Assembly: GCF_040218065.1 (NCBI RefSeq)
Contig: NZ_JAVJQE010000012.1
Location: forward strand, 51,673-115,672
Length of the DNA: 64,000 nucleotides
Origin: Marivibrio sp040218065
GTDB lineage: Bacteria; Pseudomonadota; Alphaproteobacteria; UBA8366; Aestuariispiraceae
Direction: 5' to 3'
The notes beneath the pieces are model-generated. The model did no database searches. It saw only the letters and a list, made by a program, of their open reading frames with translations, and was not told where the DNA came from. This document shows, one piece after another, positions 43,951 through 52,854 of this stretch. The position numbers and the translations under genes are program-made. Numbering within the stretch: position 1 is the stretch's first letter; each line of letters begins with the position of its first letter.

Positions 43951-46212
43951 TCAGTCCGTCGTGGGATCGATGTCCAACCCGTACTCGCCCAAAGTTTTCA
44001 GCGTGAAGTTGACGAACAGGGTGTCGTTCTGCTGCCCGCGCCCATTCACCTCAGTGTAACTGCGCGACAGATTGGCGCTGACGATCGTGCACTCGTTCTC
44101 CCACTGCAGGCGCCCGTTGACGGAGCGGGTCGCCGCGGCCTCAATATCTCGATTGAACGCGGCGACGGCCGACCATTGCTCGTCGATCCGGCTGGCGACG
44201 CCGAGGGACATGAACTCGGAATCGCCGGAAACCAGCCCGTTCCCCTGATCCTCCACGAAGGTGTAATTGCCAGAAACGCTGAAGACCTGGGGACCGACGG
44301 ACCAATCTAGCTCCTGACGGCGGACGTTTTCATGCAGCAGGTCGCCGCTTCGGAAACGGTAGTCGACCGACCCGTAGTCGGCGAGTTCAAGGGAGAGCGC
44401 GCCGACCCAATCGCGCGCGTTGAGGCCGAGTCCGGTGCGCTCGGAGAGTTCGTCGTTGACGCTGCGGTCGATCAGGCGGCCTAGGGTGGCGTTGAGGCCG
44501 ATCCCGTTGGTCCAATCGAGCCGATAACGCGCCCCGGCGGCCGCGCGGGAGCCGCCTTCGGCGGCGTCCAGGCCGTTCAGGCGCTTATGGGCGAAAATAT
44601 TGTGTTCTTCGAGTTCGAAGCGGGTCGTATCCTCGAAACTGACCGAGCTCGGGGGCGTCGTGTTCGGAGCGATCGCACCGAAAAGCAACGGCGAGACGGT
44701 TTGCGTGGTCTCCGCGCCGTAGCGGACGAAGGGATAAGAGACCTCCATCGACGCTTTCGGCAGGACGAAGCTCTCGACCTCGTAGGATTTCTCGTCCGGC
44801 AACCTGCTCGCGTCCCGCTCCACGACATAGGCGTTGGCTTGGGCGGTCGCGAGGAAGTCTGTGCGAAAGCCGAGCGATGACGCCTTGTTGAAACCGTAGC
44901 CGGGCATCACCGTCAGGCGATGCGTGTCGTCGTCGTTCTCGACCGAAATCATCCGCGCCTCGGTGTCGAACTGCCAACGCCCGCCGAACCGGTCGGCCTC
45001 CCCGCGCCCGCTGTAGAGAAGACGCGGAATCACGTCTTGCTCCCGGTACCCTTCCGGCTTGTCGATGCGCAGCGATTGGATCGAGAGCATTTCCGCCGTC
45101 GCGTAGTTTCTGGTCCGGAATCCCTCGACGTTGGCCTTGCTGACCAGTTGCGTCTCCGGCAGGCCGAAGAGCGGATAGGCCCGGTTGTACGACTTGTCGG
45201 TCGTACGGTTCAGATCCAGGCCGGCGCGCCACGTCTCGTCGAGATGATAGCGCGCGTCGAGCCGAATGTGGCCGCGCACCTCGCGGTCGCTGATTTCGTC
45301 CTCGCCCGGGACCGCCTCATTCTCGGCCTCGGAGCCGGTCACGGGGTCCAGTTCGCCCAGCGAGAAATCGGCTTCTATCTCGCCGCGGCTCAAGCGCTGA
45401 CGGTACTCGGCCGCCGCGATCACGTCGCCGCTGGATCCGAGCACCGGCTCGACGGTGATATCTTTGCTCTCGTCGATCACCCAGAAATAGCGCGGCTGAA
45501 AGAACTGACCCAGGCCGGCGGTCGAGCCGAAACTCGGCGCAAGGACGCCGGATTTGCGCTCTACGCGCGGATCGTAGTGCTGGAAATAGGGCGTGTAGAG
45601 GATCGGAACGCCGAAGACCTCGAGCCATGCGTCCTCATACTGCAGTAGGAAACGGTCTTCGTCGTGGGTGATCCGCCGCGCCTTGACCTGCCACAGAGGG
45701 TCCTTCGTGGGATCGTCGCGGCAGACCGCGCACGGCGAGTAAACGGCTTTGGCGAGTTCCGTGCGATTGCCGTCGCTGCGCCGCGCGCCGTTGGCGGCGA
45801 TGCGGGCGTCGTCCTGCAACAATATCCGGATGTTCTCGATGACGCCGTTTTTGAAGCCGTCCGAGGTGATCTCCATGTAGGTGCTGAACATCACCGTGCC
45901 GTCGGGGTGCATCAGCACTACGTCGCCGGACGCGCTCAGGACGTCCGCCTCGCGGTTGTAGCTGACGGTCTCGGCGGTCAGCACGTAGCCCGCCTGGGCG
46001 ATCTCCACGCCGCCGCGCAGAACGGTGACCCCGAGATCGCCGTGATTGACGATCTCGTCTGCGCGGAACAGCGTCTCTTCAGTTTGGGACAGGCTGACGC
46101 CCTCGGCGTTTTGCGCCGCCGCGGGAGAGGCCAGGATCGGCCCAGCGAGACACGCCGCGCCCGCCAAGGCGAGCGCGCGCACGCTGCGCGCGAATCCCCG
46201 TCGCTTCAACAC
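43951..46212 (-). CDS. lptD: LPS-assembly protein LptD
   Basis: The outer-membrane beta-barrel that inserts LPS into the outer leaflet with LptE. The start is a GTG at 46212 (VLKRRGFARSVRALALAGAACLAG), which opens a signal peptide ending near ASPAAAQN. A longer frame adds a polar leader with no function. The N-terminal jellyroll domain (LptA/OstA-like, VNHGDLGVTVLRGGVEIAQAGYVLTAETVSYNREAD) is followed by YSPCAVCRDDPTKDPLWQVKARRI. The barrel has alternating strands to the end, with a Cys near the C-terminus (ENECTIVSANLSRSY). Cysteines in both places fit the interdomain disulfides of LptD. Confidence 0.92.
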   Translation of the reverse strand: MLKRRGFARSVRALALAGAACLAGPILASPAAAQNAEGVSLSQTEETLFRADEIVNHGDLGVTVLRGGVEIAQAGYVLTAETVSYNREADVLSASGDVVLMHPDGTVMFSTYMEITSDGFKNGVIENIRILLQDDARIAANGARRSDGNRTELAKAVYSPCAVCRDDPTKDPLWQVKARRITHDEDRFLLQYEDAWLEVFGVPILYTPYFQHYDPRVERKSGVLAPSFGSTAGLGQFFQPRYFWVIDESKDITVEPVLGSSGDVIAAAEYRQRLSRGEIEADFSLGELDPVTGSEAENEAVPGEDEISDREVRGHIRLDARYHLDETWRAGLDLNRTTDKSYNRAYPLFGLPETQLVSKANVEGFRTRNYATAEMLSIQSLRIDKPEGYREQDVIPRLLYSGRGEADRFGGRWQFDTEARMISVENDDDTHRLTVMPGYGFNKASSLGFRTDFLATAQANAYVVERDASRLPDEKSYEVESFVLPKASMEVSYPFVRYGAETTQTVSPLLFGAIAPNTTPPSSVSFEDTTRFELEEHNIFAHKRLNGLDAAEGGSRAAAGARYRLDWTNGIGLNATLGRLIDRSVNDELSERTGLGLNARDWVGALSLELADYGSVDYRFRSGDLLHENVRRQELDWSVGPQVFSVSGNYTFVEDQGNGLVSGDSEFMSLGVASRIDEQWSAVAAFNRDIEAAATRSVNGRLQWENECTIVSANLSRSYTEVNGRGQQNDTLFVNFTLKTLGEYGLDIDPTTD

Positions 46213-46292
46213 CGCTGCCGATCTCCCCGTCGCGATCGTCCGCGCAGCCCCTTCTGGACGAGCCGACGCGCCGCGTAGGATTAGCCCTTTCA

Positions 46293-46310
46293 ATGCTTTA
46301 AGTAAAGCAT
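46293..46310. promoter_or_regulatory. 18-bp AT-rich palindrome upstream of lptD
   Basis: ATGCTTTA-AG-TAAAGCAT is an 8-bp inverted repeat around a 2-bp centre, about 80 bp upstream of the lptD start and 70 bp downstream of the preceding flippase gene. It is AT-rich in a GC-rich context, so it looks like an operator or promoter element. The cognate factor is unknown. Confidence 0.45.
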
Positions 46311-46378
46311 GCGCGGATTCGAGTCGTGTCAGGAAATCCGCGGAGTCGCAATGATTCGGCGTCGACGCCGCGGCGGGG

Positions 46379-47347
46379 TCAGTCGGCCGCATAGGGGGCG
46401 GGCGGCGCCGGGCGTCCGCCGTTGCGTCCGCTGAGCCAGATCGCCAGACCCGGCGCCGCCTGCAGCAGCAGCATCGCCGTGAACAGCAAGGCCGCCGCCA
46501 AGGCGGCGTCCTGCGCCACGCCGAACCAGCCGAGCGCCGCGACCATCGCCCCTTCGCGAAAGCCCAGCCCGGCGATCGACAGAGGGATCGACGAGCCGAG
46601 CAGCGCCGCCAGCGCCACCGCCGCTAGCGCGCCCGGTCCCGGGGACGTCGCACCGGCGGCGGCGAGCGCGGCCGCGATCGCGCCCGCCGCCATCGCATAG
46701 GCGAGGGCGCAATACAGCAGGAACGCCGCCAGCACGCGGGGCTTCAGGAAGCGCCGACGCACCAGCCACCCGAACCGAAAGACCTCGCGCGGGGTGCGCC
46801 GGCGCCGGTAGGGCGCCAGCAATCGCAGCATCGTCCTCAATCCCGGCGCGGCGGCGAGCGCGAGAGCCGTCACGCCCGCCAGCGCCAACAAGCCCTCCAC
46901 CGACCCCGCCGCCAGCAGCACCGACCACAGCCCGACATTGACCAACGCCAACGTCCCCACATTGGCGACCCGTTCGGCGAGAACCACCGCGATGTTGCGG
47001 CGCAGGCCGCCGAACAGTTTGGTGGTGCGCCAAACCCGCACCACTTCGCCGCCGACGGAGCCTGGGAGCACCAGGTTGAAGCTCAAGGCTTCGAGATAGA
47101 GCAAGGCGGAGCGGACGCCGCCGATCGGCTGACCCGCCGCAGCCGACAGCATCCGCCACCGCAGCGCCATCACCAGGCAGAAGCCGAACATGGCCGCCAC
47201 GCCGAGCGCGAAGGCCCCCCGGTCGATCTGCGCCAGCCGCGTCCAAACCGCCGTCAGATCCGCGTTGCGCGCGATCAGCCAGATCAGCGCGCCGGCGACG
47301 GCCAGCTTGAGCGCGATCAGCGCGGCTTTCTTGAGGGCGGAGGGCAT
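46379..47347 (-). CDS. lysylphosphatidylglycerol synthase TM-type (YbhN-like) flippase family protein
   Basis: A 322-residue membrane protein with about eight hydrophobic segments. Signatures are LYLEALSFNLVLPGSVGGEVVRVWRTTKLFGG and LLGSSIPLSIAGLGFREGAMVAALGWFGV, which match the UPF0104/YbhN class. It is a paralogue in fold of the N-terminal half of the fusion protein at 40430-42661. Members are thought to move lipid-linked sugars or act next to glycosyltransferases. It reads toward lptD, 166 bp upstream of it. Confidence 0.87.
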   Translation of the reverse strand: MPSALKKAALIALKLAVAGALIWLIARNADLTAVWTRLAQIDRGAFALGVAAMFGFCLVMALRWRMLSAAAGQPIGGVRSALLYLEALSFNLVLPGSVGGEVVRVWRTTKLFGGLRRNIAVVLAERVANVGTLALVNVGLWSVLLAAGSVEGLLALAGVTALALAAAPGLRTMLRLLAPYRRRRTPREVFRFGWLVRRRFLKPRVLAAFLLYCALAYAMAAGAIAAALAAAGATSPGPGALAAVALAALLGSSIPLSIAGLGFREGAMVAALGWFGVAQDAALAAALLFTAMLLLQAAPGLAIWLSGRNGGRPAPPAPYAAD

Positions 47348-47412
47348 CGGGCGCTTTCTCGCGGAATGACGGTCGGCTGCCGCCTTTTATCGGGCGTCGC
47401 GCCCAAGAGCAA

Positions 47413-47441
47413 TTGACGCCCCGAACCCGGCCTTCTATTTT
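47413..47441 (+). promoter_or_regulatory. tRNA-Lys promoter
   Basis: TTGACG (47413-47418), a 17-bp spacer and TATTTT (47436-47441), 45 bp before the tRNA 5' end. This is the best sigma-70-type match in the window. Confidence 0.7.
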
Positions 47442-47485
47442 CCGCGCCGTCCGCCGGGTCGGCCCCGCGCCGCCCCGACGATCAA

Positions 47486-47561
47486 GGGCCCGTAGCTCAG
47501 CTGGTAGAGCAACTGACTTTTAATCAGTAGGTCACAGGTTCGAACCCTGTCGGGCTCACCA
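47486..47561 (+). tRNA. tRNA-Lys (anticodon UUU)
   Basis: A 76-nt cloverleaf. The acceptor stem GGGCCCG pairs with CGGGCTC (one G-U). The D arm contains AGCTCAGCTGGTAGAGC. The anticodon stem-loop CTGACTTTTAATCAG places TTT at the anticodon. The T arm CACAGGTTCGAACCCTGT is canonical. The 3' CCA is encoded and is followed by a T6 run that may end transcription. Confidence 0.97.
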
Positions 47562-47621
47562 TTTTTTCAACGCATTACATTCGACGCTTAAAGTCTTGCA
47601 CGAGACGGCTGACCTGCCGCC

Positions 47622-49100
47622 TCATCCCTCGAACAGGCCGGGAAACACCGCCGGGCCGCCCAGGCAGATGCGGTCTACGGCGCGCAGCTGCATGGCGGCG
47701 CCCGCGTCGTCGACGCCGTTGACGTAAAGGGCGACGTCGCGGCGCGCGCAGAGTTGGGCGATCTGGCGGAAGCTTTCGGCGACCGCCGCGGGGTCGGCCC
47801 CGAACCGCTCTCGGGGTACGCGAATGAACTCGACGTTCCCGGTCTGAGAGACCAGGCGCTGCAGCGCGTTCGATTGGGCCAGATCGACGCCGTCGACGAT
47901 GGCGCGTTTGATGTGGCTGAAGACGGCGGCGAAACGCTGGCCGTCGCCGGAGGAGAGGGCGCGCACGCCGGTCGTCAGGATCAGCACGTCCGGCTTCAGC
48001 GCCTGCACGGCCCCGCGGCCTAACCGGGCGAGCATGGTGGCGTCCATCGCCACGCATGCGGGCGCGCCGCTGTCGCCGCCGGCGGCTTCCGCCGCCTCGA
48101 TCCGGCCGGTCAGCAGGCTGAGCGCCAGGCGGAATTCCTCAGCTGACGGCTTCTCGCCCAGATCGGACAGCGCATTGGCGAAATCGAGCAGCGCCAGAAC
48201 GGGGGCGCCGGTCCGCGTCGAGTAGGCGATCTCCAACCCGTAGGCTTGGCGCGTGCGTTTGTCGATCAGCGCGGCGTCGACCGCCTTGCGCGCCGCGGCG
48301 GGGCTCTGCACCGCGCCCGGCTCGAGCCGCACGCCGGCGAGCCGCGTCGCGGTGATCGTCTTCTCGATGACGTCCAGCTTTTCCTGCACGTCCATCTCGG
48401 CGTCGGCCAGATCGACGGCCGCGCGGCCGACCTCGTAGTCGGGGCCGGCGGCCTTGTTCGCCCGGTCCGACGCCGCGTCGGCGTCGAAGTCGTCGCCGTG
48501 CAGCACGGAGACGGTCTGCCGATCGACGCGGAAGGCGCGGCCGCGTCCTTCGGCCGCAAGCTGGACGCTGCGCGCCATGCGGTCGGCGGCGGCGACGATC
48601 CCGTCGATGTCGGCCCCTTGCGCCTCCATGTCGGCGTCCAGCGCATAGATCGACAGCATCGGGTCCGCGTAGGCGCCGTCCGCGAGGTCCCGTTCCACGT
48701 CGGCCAGGATGTCGGCGACGCTCTCCAGCGGTTCGGCGTCGACCTCGAGGGAGCCGTCGCCTTCGTCCTGCATCGCGAAGACGCGCACGACGCCGGCGTC
48801 GCCGCCGCCGCTCAGGCGGGAGAACTTCATCCGAAAGGGCAGGGCGCCGCCGATATGATCGTTGACGCTGATGCGGTCTTCCTGCGGCGCGCCGGACCGC
48901 AACACGCTTTCGATCGCGTCCGAAGCGAGCCAAACGTCTTCGCCCGAGATCAGATCGTAGAGGCTGACGCCCTCGATCGCGGTGGGCGACAGGCCCAGGG
49001 CGGCGAACGTGTCGCCCTCGCAGCGACGGATTTCGCCCGCCTCCGCGACGTCGAAGAAAAAGCTTGCTCCCGCCTGGATGTCGCCGGCGCCGCGGCTCAT
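47622..49100 (-). CDS. PAS-like / degenerate EAL-like protein of unknown function
   Basis: A 492-residue soluble protein. Residues about 12-110 look like a PAS fold (FFFDVAEAGEIRRCEGDTFAALGLSPTAIEGVSLYDLISGED...). Residues about 320-492 follow the order of an EAL domain: RLALSLLTGRIEAAEA, VLILTTGVRALSSGDGQRFAAVF, VEFIRVPRERFG, RRDVALYVNGVDDAGAAMQLRAVDRICLGGPAVFPG. The catalytic acids of active c-di-GMP phosphodiesterases are missing. I infer a non-catalytic sensor or scaffold. The middle (110-320) may be a worn GGDEF-like or helical part. It overlaps the upstream gene as ATGA. The resemblance comes from pattern reading and needs a profile search. Confidence 0.7.
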   Translation of the reverse strand: MSRGAGDIQAGASFFFDVAEAGEIRRCEGDTFAALGLSPTAIEGVSLYDLISGEDVWLASDAIESVLRSGAPQEDRISVNDHIGGALPFRMKFSRLSGGGDAGVVRVFAMQDEGDGSLEVDAEPLESVADILADVERDLADGAYADPMLSIYALDADMEAQGADIDGIVAAADRMARSVQLAAEGRGRAFRVDRQTVSVLHGDDFDADAASDRANKAAGPDYEVGRAAVDLADAEMDVQEKLDVIEKTITATRLAGVRLEPGAVQSPAAARKAVDAALIDKRTRQAYGLEIAYSTRTGAPVLALLDFANALSDLGEKPSAEEFRLALSLLTGRIEAAEAAGGDSGAPACVAMDATMLARLGRGAVQALKPDVLILTTGVRALSSGDGQRFAAVFSHIKRAIVDGVDLAQSNALQRLVSQTGNVEFIRVPRERFGADPAAVAESFRQIAQLCARRDVALYVNGVDDAGAAMQLRAVDRICLGGPAVFPGLFEG

Positions 49101-50314
49101 GAAGCGCGCTCCATCGAATAGTCCTGACCGTTCACCGCGATGATGAAGTCATAGAACGGCTCCAGAACGCTCGCCTTCTGCAACGGCTTGCGACCGTCGC
49201 TGGTCAGCTCGGCCCAGGCGTTGGCGGTGTGCGCCAGCACGCCGATCGACAGCCCGACGGTTATAAAGCTTTGCGGCGCGGTGCGCAGGAATTCCTGAAA
49301 GCGGCCGGGGCTGTCCTCGTCGATCAGCGCGTCGAACGCCTGATTGTACTCGATCAGGATCGAGGTGATCTTGGCGTGCGTCGCGCGGATCAGCTTGCGC
49401 GCCTTGTCGCGGCGATAGGTGAAACGATCGATGGCGCTCGATTCCATGCCGGTCGCGTCCTTCGGCATCGAATCGGTGGAGCCCAGCCAGCGGTAGAAGC
49501 TGCGCAGCTTCACTTCGTAACTCTGATACTGGTATTCGTAATAGTTGATGCCTTTCCAGGCGAACAGGATCTGGGCGGTTTCCGCCTCCTCCAACCGGAA
49601 ACTGCGAATCAGCTGGCGCGCGCCCTGCGTGGCTTCGCCGCGCCAAATGCTGTCGACCACGGCGGACGTCATCATCCGCGCCGCCTCGTCTTCGCCGCTC
49701 TGCTGGCCGCCGTTGACGTATTGTTGGTAGACGTCGACCGCCGAGCCCTGGTTGGCCTTGCTGACCAGCATGGAGATGCGGGACATGACCGGCTTGCGAA
49801 TGCGCGCCCAGTCGGCTTCCGAAATCTCGAAATAGGCCCCGTTGACCGACCGGTCGCTTTCCAATTCGCGTCGGCGGGACAGCAGCAGGAAGGGATCGAA
49901 GGTCGGCAGGGTGGAGAGGACCTCCAACACCTTCTGATCATGCGGCGTGAACTGCTCGCCCGGCTTGACGGCCCCGCGCTTGCTCAGGATCTCGAAAATC
50001 TCCTTCGGATCGGCCGAAGTGCTTTCGCCCCCTTCGAGGATGTCCTCGTCGTTGTAGGGAAAGAAGATGCGGGTCGTGACGCCCACGTCGTCGTCGTCGT
50101 CCTGGGCGGCCCCCACTTCCTTGAAAAAAATCCCCAAATTGAGAGTGCTGAGATCGAAAAGCGTCCCGGGCACGCCCGATTGCTCGGGGGCGTTCGTGTC
50201 GGCTTGATCTCGGTCGGCCGCGGCCTTGACCTTCAGGTCCTGAAACGGCTGTCGCACGTCGAAGCACAGAAATCGCCCCGATCCGAGCAACATCCGCAAC
50301 GCACGCCTATTCAT
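49097..50314 (-). CDS. uncharacterised protein coupled to the PAS/EAL-like gene
   Basis: A 405-residue soluble protein that I do not recognise. The first 60 residues are polar (MNRRALRMLLGSGRFLCFDVRQPF...). A DDDDDVGVTTRIFFPYNDED stretch follows, then a long helical middle rich in Arg, Glu and Gln (KPVMSRISMLVSKANQ, RMMTSAVVDSIWRGEATQGARQLIRSFRLEEAETAQILFAWKGINYYEYQYQSYEVKLRSFYRWLG). The last third is also helical. No transmembrane segment is clear; TVGLSIGVLAHTANAWAEL is only mildly hydrophobic. The four-base overlap with the downstream gene suggests that the two proteins act together, perhaps in one complex. Confidence 0.75.
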   Translation of the reverse strand: MNRRALRMLLGSGRFLCFDVRQPFQDLKVKAAADRDQADTNAPEQSGVPGTLFDLSTLNLGIFFKEVGAAQDDDDDVGVTTRIFFPYNDEDILEGGESTSADPKEIFEILSKRGAVKPGEQFTPHDQKVLEVLSTLPTFDPFLLLSRRRELESDRSVNGAYFEISEADWARIRKPVMSRISMLVSKANQGSAVDVYQQYVNGGQQSGEDEAARMMTSAVVDSIWRGEATQGARQLIRSFRLEEAETAQILFAWKGINYYEYQYQSYEVKLRSFYRWLGSTDSMPKDATGMESSAIDRFTYRRDKARKLIRATHAKITSILIEYNQAFDALIDEDSPGRFQEFLRTAPQSFITVGLSIGVLAHTANAWAELTSDGRKPLQKASVLEPFYDFIIAVNGQDYSMERAS

Positions 50315-50491
50315 CCTGCATCATCCGATACAACCGCACCAAACGAACGCTCCCATCTGAAACAGTAAAACACCGTGCGTTGGAATACGCACGAGAAAGA
50401 AATCAATTGATGGAAATACCTCTATCGCGGGAGGTTTTGCGCCCTCTGCACGTAATGCCCCGGGCCGGAGCGGGGTATCGTCCGCGCGGCG

Positions 50492-50683
50492 TCAGCGCTG
50501 GGTCGCGACGCCCCCGCGGACGGCCAGATCGCTGACCTTCGTCCATTTAGCCGCTGCCGCCCGATCGCCCGAAAGGCGCGCCTCATACGCGAGTTTCCGC
50601 GCCTCGGCCGCCGCGTTCGGACCGTGGGCCCGGAGCAACAAACGCGCCCAAGAGTTGCAGTCTTCCGTATTGTCTCCGCCCAT
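50492..50683 (-). CDS. small hypothetical protein
   Basis: A 63-residue frame with an ATG start (MGGDNTEDCNSWARLLLRAHGPNAAAEARKLAYEARLSGDRAAAAKWTKV...). It is helical, Ala-rich and soluble. The regular pattern (ARxLxxxHGxxAxxxARxLAxxARxxGDxxxAxxW) looks like coding sequence and resembles short alphaproteobacterial proteins. No function can be proposed. It reads toward the uncharacterised operon, with a 177-bp gap. Confidence 0.6.
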   Translation of the reverse strand: MGGDNTEDCNSWARLLLRAHGPNAAAEARKLAYEARLSGDRAAAAKWTKVSDLAVRGGVATQR

Positions 50684-50880
50684 CGCCGTCCCCGCGGTCT
50701 AATCCTCTGTCAGAGTAAGGACATTGGCTTCCCGCCGTGCGATCCGGCGCCGGTTCCCAGGCGCGCCGCATCGCTTCAAGGCGCTTATGGTACGCGTCTC
50801 TCAACCGGCGCAAAGACTTGGGCGTCTCAGAAAGATGCCTGGGCGTTTCAGGAAGGGGTCGCTGGGCGGTGCGGAGATTT

Positions 50881-51903
50881 TTACGCGCTCAGCGTCGTGA
50901 ACCATCGCGGCAAAAGGCCGTCGCTCTGCGGGTTGAATCGGCGCCGCTCGGTCCGGAACGCCCTCGGGCTGCGCCCGAAGGAGTCCTTGAACAGGCGCGA
51001 GAAATGCGCCGGGCTTTTGAAGCCGCATCGAAAGCCGATTTCGGCGACGCTCAACCGCGCTTGGGCCGGATCGGCCAACTCGGCAGCGGCGCGGTTCAAG
51101 CGCATCCGAAAGAGCTCTTGTTGGACCCCGCCGCGTTCCTTGAAGAGCCGGTAGATGGAGGCGCGCGACAGACCGGCCAAGTCGGCCAGAGTCTCCGGGT
51201 TCAGTTCCGGGTCGCCGAGCCGCTCCTGCATCAGGCGGCGAACCCGATAGATGCGCGGATAATCGAGCGCGCCGCGACCGGCGGGAACGCTTTCGCCTTC
51301 GTTCATCGCCGCCGCGCACAAATTGATCAGGCCGGTCGAGAAAGCGGCGGCGGCGCGCGGGTCGATGTCGCCCGCCCCTTTATCGAGGCGCAGCATCACG
51401 TCACGCAACACCCCCGCCGCGAAACCCTCGCGCGCCAGCGTGCGGCCTTGTTGACTGTCCGGCGCGCGAAGCAGCGGGGCGAGGCGCCGACGCGGTACGA
51501 TCAGGGTCAGATTGCTGTAGCTGTCGGAGGTGAGCGCCTCGTGCACGTCCGCCAGATCATAGATCGCGATGTCCCCGGTACGGACCGCCACCTCTTGCGC
51601 GCCGCGGCGATGCTCGGAGGCGCCGGCGACATAGAGCTGGACCAGATAGTGATCGAGGTCGTCGAGCGCATAGCGGCCGGGTCGACGGAGGAAGCGTTGG
51701 CCGTGGCTGTCGCAGCGCACGAATCCGGTCTCGCCGATCAGATAGCTCTCCAGTCGGCTCGACAGGGCGCGATCGGGCAGCGGCGCGGCGCGCTCGACGT
51801 CGAAATAGACCGAAATCGCCTCGCGCCAGCGTGCGAAGCGCTCCTCCTGCGGCGCGCCCTCCGTGGTGAAGAGGTCGCGCGGAATGCCCTCTCTCGCTCC
51901 CAT
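50881..51903 (-). CDS. AraC-family transcriptional regulator
   Basis: A 340-residue regulator with an N-terminal ligand/cupin-like region (RPGRYALDDLDHYLVQLYVAGASEH... VRTGDIAIYDLADVHEALTS). The C-terminal double helix-turn-helix has NPETLADLAGLSRASIYRLFKERGG, then LSVAEIGFRCGFKSPAHFSRLFKDSFGRSPRAFRTERR, the AraC/XylS signature. It is similar in layout to AraC-binding-like-domain activators. I start at the ATG at 51903; upstream in-frame codons are shadow sequence. No adjacent target gene is obvious. Confidence 0.9.
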   Translation of the reverse strand: MGAREGIPRDLFTTEGAPQEERFARWREAISVYFDVERAAPLPDRALSSRLESYLIGETGFVRCDSHGQRFLRRPGRYALDDLDHYLVQLYVAGASEHRRGAQEVAVRTGDIAIYDLADVHEALTSDSYSNLTLIVPRRRLAPLLRAPDSQQGRTLAREGFAAGVLRDVMLRLDKGAGDIDPRAAAAFSTGLINLCAAAMNEGESVPAGRGALDYPRIYRVRRLMQERLGDPELNPETLADLAGLSRASIYRLFKERGGVQQELFRMRLNRAAAELADPAQARLSVAEIGFRCGFKSPAHFSRLFKDSFGRSPRAFRTERRRFNPQSDGLLPRWFTTLSA

Positions 51904-51989
51904 AGCGTGAAGTGTAGCAATCTTTTGGCGCGACGCCAGCCGTGCTCCGGCGCTCGATCGCTCCGACGCGCGGCGCGCCTCGTCTCGCT

Positions 51990-52691
51990 TCACTCGCCGC
52001 GGAACTCTTCGACCATGTCCTGCAGCATCTCGATGTCGGCGATCTCCAGCACCGAGCCCTTGCGCTTGACCAGTCCCTTGCGCGCCAGGTCGCTCATCAC
52101 CCGGGCGACCGTCTCGCGGGTCGTGCTGACGCGGCTTGCGATTTCGCCGTGGATCGGCACCGGGCTGATGGTGGAGCGGCCGTCCTCTATGCGCCCCAGC
52201 TTGGCGAGCCGCAGGATCTCCGCATAGACGCGGTTGTTTGCGCCAAGCGTGCTCAAATCCATGATTCGCTCGACCGAAATGCGGATGATGCGGGCCAACC
52301 GCTGCATCAGCTTGATCGCCACCTGCGGGTGGGCGCACAGCATCTCTTGAAAGGCTGACGGGCTCATGCTGGCGACGGTGGTCGGCGTGACGGCGACCAC
52401 GTTGGCGGAACGACGCTCGCCGTCGAGCGCGGCGAGTTCGCCGAAGATGTGGCCCGCCTGGATGTCGTCGAAGGCGACCTCCCGGCCGGAGATCGAGTAA
52501 TTGACCACGCGCACGGCGCCGCGCGTCACGAAGAACACGTCTTTGGAGTCGTCCTGGAAGTCGATGATTTGCTCGTGCGGCGCATAGTTTCGCCAGCGAC
52601 AGCGCGCTTCGACGGCCCGCAACTCCTCCGCCGTCAGATCGTCGAAGATCGCAATGTCGGAAAGCGAGCGTTGATCCTGCTCGACGGTCAT
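51990..52691 (-). CDS. Crp/Fnr-family transcriptional regulator
   Basis: A 233-residue regulator. The cyclic-nucleotide-binding fold has AGHIFGELAALDGERRSANVVAVTPTTVASM, with the GE...R(S)A pattern of cAMP-responsive proteins. The C-terminal HTH is ASRVSTTRETVARVMSDLARKGLVKRK. No N-terminal Cys cluster is present, so it is not an iron-sulfur Fnr. The ATG at 52691 is preceded by AGGGACGCC; an earlier Met at 52745 adds a Gly/Ser leader. It is divergent from a sensor kinase with about 160 bp between starts, so it may regulate itself and the kinase. Confidence 0.92.
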   Translation of the reverse strand: MTVEQDQRSLSDIAIFDDLTAEELRAVEARCRWRNYAPHEQIIDFQDDSKDVFFVTRGAVRVVNYSISGREVAFDDIQAGHIFGELAALDGERRSANVVAVTPTTVASMSPSAFQEMLCAHPQVAIKLMQRLARIIRISVERIMDLSTLGANNRVYAEILRLAKLGRIEDGRSTISPVPIHGEIASRVSTTRETVARVMSDLARKGLVKRKGSVLEIADIEMLQDMVEEFRGE

Positions 52692-52749
52692 GTCGTTTGG
52701 CGTCCCTTGTCCCCACCCCCCAAACGGAGACCGCGAGCTTAGCAATTGG

Positions 52750-52778
52750 TTGACCCGGATGCGAGCAGGTTGTCGAAT
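52750..52778 (+). promoter_or_regulatory. candidate promoter for the sensor kinase gene
   Basis: TTGACC (52750-52755), a 17-bp spacer and TCGAAT (52773-52778), about 75 bp upstream of the kinase ATG. The -35 is good and the -10 weak, which would fit an activator-dependent promoter. Confidence 0.4.
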
Positions 52779-52854
52779 GCGCGCTAAAGCCGCATTGCGC
52801 GCGGCGGGCGCCGCGTCGCAACGGCGGTTGGGACCTCAGGATTCGCAAGCGCCA

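Noticed and set aside
47562..47621. tRNA-Lys as an integration site for an adjacent island
   Set aside because: No integrase, no repeat of the tRNA 3' end and no GC shift in the following genes were seen.
50402..50411. ATCAATTGAT palindrome as an Fnr/Crp site
   Set aside because: It lacks the TTGAT-N4-ATCAA spacing and is only 10 bp, so chance is likely.
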